From Nostoc spongiaeforme FACHB-130 (GTDB taxonomy: Bacteria > Cyanobacteriota > Cyanobacteriia > Cyanobacteriales > Nostocaceae): a stretch of DNA of 64,000 nt. The stretch spans positions 62,001 through 126,000 of the forward strand of contig NZ_JACJTB010000009.1 in NCBI RefSeq assembly GCF_014698475.1. The letters are read 5' to 3'. The notes under the pieces are model-generated. The model ran no database searches. It was not told the DNA's origin and worked only from the letters and a program-made list of their open reading frames with translations. The first letter of the stretch is position 1, and each line of letters starts with the position of its first letter. Position numbers and translations under genes: made by a program. Of this stretch, positions 63,966 to 64,000 are shown one piece after another.

Positions 63966-64000
63966 GTGAGAAGTTTATCCAAATTTTCTAGCTTTTAACT

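Noticed and set aside
1-64000. CRISPR arrays and tRNA/rRNA genes
   Set aside because: Tandem repeats found have 7-9 bp units without unique spacers, and no cloverleaf with a GGTTCRANYCC T-arm was noticed. A tRNAscan-type search would be decisive.

Overview
The window comes from a filamentous, heterocyst-type (Nostocales) cyanobacterium. HIP1 palindromes (GCGATCGC) are frequent throughout. Heptanucleotide tandem repeats (STRR) fill many intergenic gaps. Several genes are typical of cyanobacteria: an Hlip-type chlorophyll-binding remnant, DUF1816, the TIGR03792 family, a CYP110-like P450, and DnaB carrying an intein next to rplI. I found no tRNA, rRNA or CRISPR array and no intact insertion sequence; mobile DNA is limited to small palindromic or MITE-like elements and decayed gene remnants.

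Layout. 1-1000 is the upstream end of an extracellular/thylakoid-type contractile injection system (a tube-type protein and a cut-off VgrG-like spike protein, minus strand). 1124-5535 holds a secreted protein, a DUF3352 protein, a rhodanese and hrcA. 5750-7858 has two small membrane proteins, then a decayed paralogue of the second and an Hlip-like reading frame without a start codon. 8167-11265 is a two-gene STAND NTPase unit whose two proteins share an N-terminal helical motif. 11407-16587 has TIGR03792, phasin-like and FKBP genes, intein-bearing dnaB and rplI. 16775-27568 is a minus-strand polysaccharide locus: six glycosyltransferases, a pyruvyltransferase-like protein and an ABC exporter with an unusual C-terminal tail that looks like two degenerate histidine-kinase dimerisation domains. 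27937-34393 has gloB, a DUF2817 peptidase, a VOC protein, a Coq4-like protein, a P450 and a PAS histidine kinase.

35346-45057 is the most unusual part. It is a plus-strand run of a large dynamin-like GTPase, an Hsp70/actin-like ATPase of about 1127 residues, an unknown 365-residue protein and a second dynamin-like GTPase that carries an N-terminal HTH and C-terminal membrane segments. The first three recall, by size and fold type only, the SrfC/SrfB/SrfA proteins of proteobacteria. I infer a chaperone/GTPase membrane-remodelling or defence system that is not described in cyanobacteria as far as I know.

45151-64000 returns to housekeeping and accessory genes: a cytochrome b, a Dam-type methylase, trpD, a retropepsin-like lipoprotein, carA, a STAS protein, mini-RNase III and rlmB, DUF1816, an alpha/beta hydrolase, a Tat-exported caspase-fold protein whose catalytic His/Cys appear as Tyr/Ser, sat, a ParDE toxin-antitoxin pair with a palindromic operator, mnmA, a pentapeptide-repeat membrane protein and a SPOR-like secreted protein. 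Heptad repeats have entered the coding sequences of trpD and the caspase gene, and a perfect 54-bp palindrome overlaps the sat stop codon.
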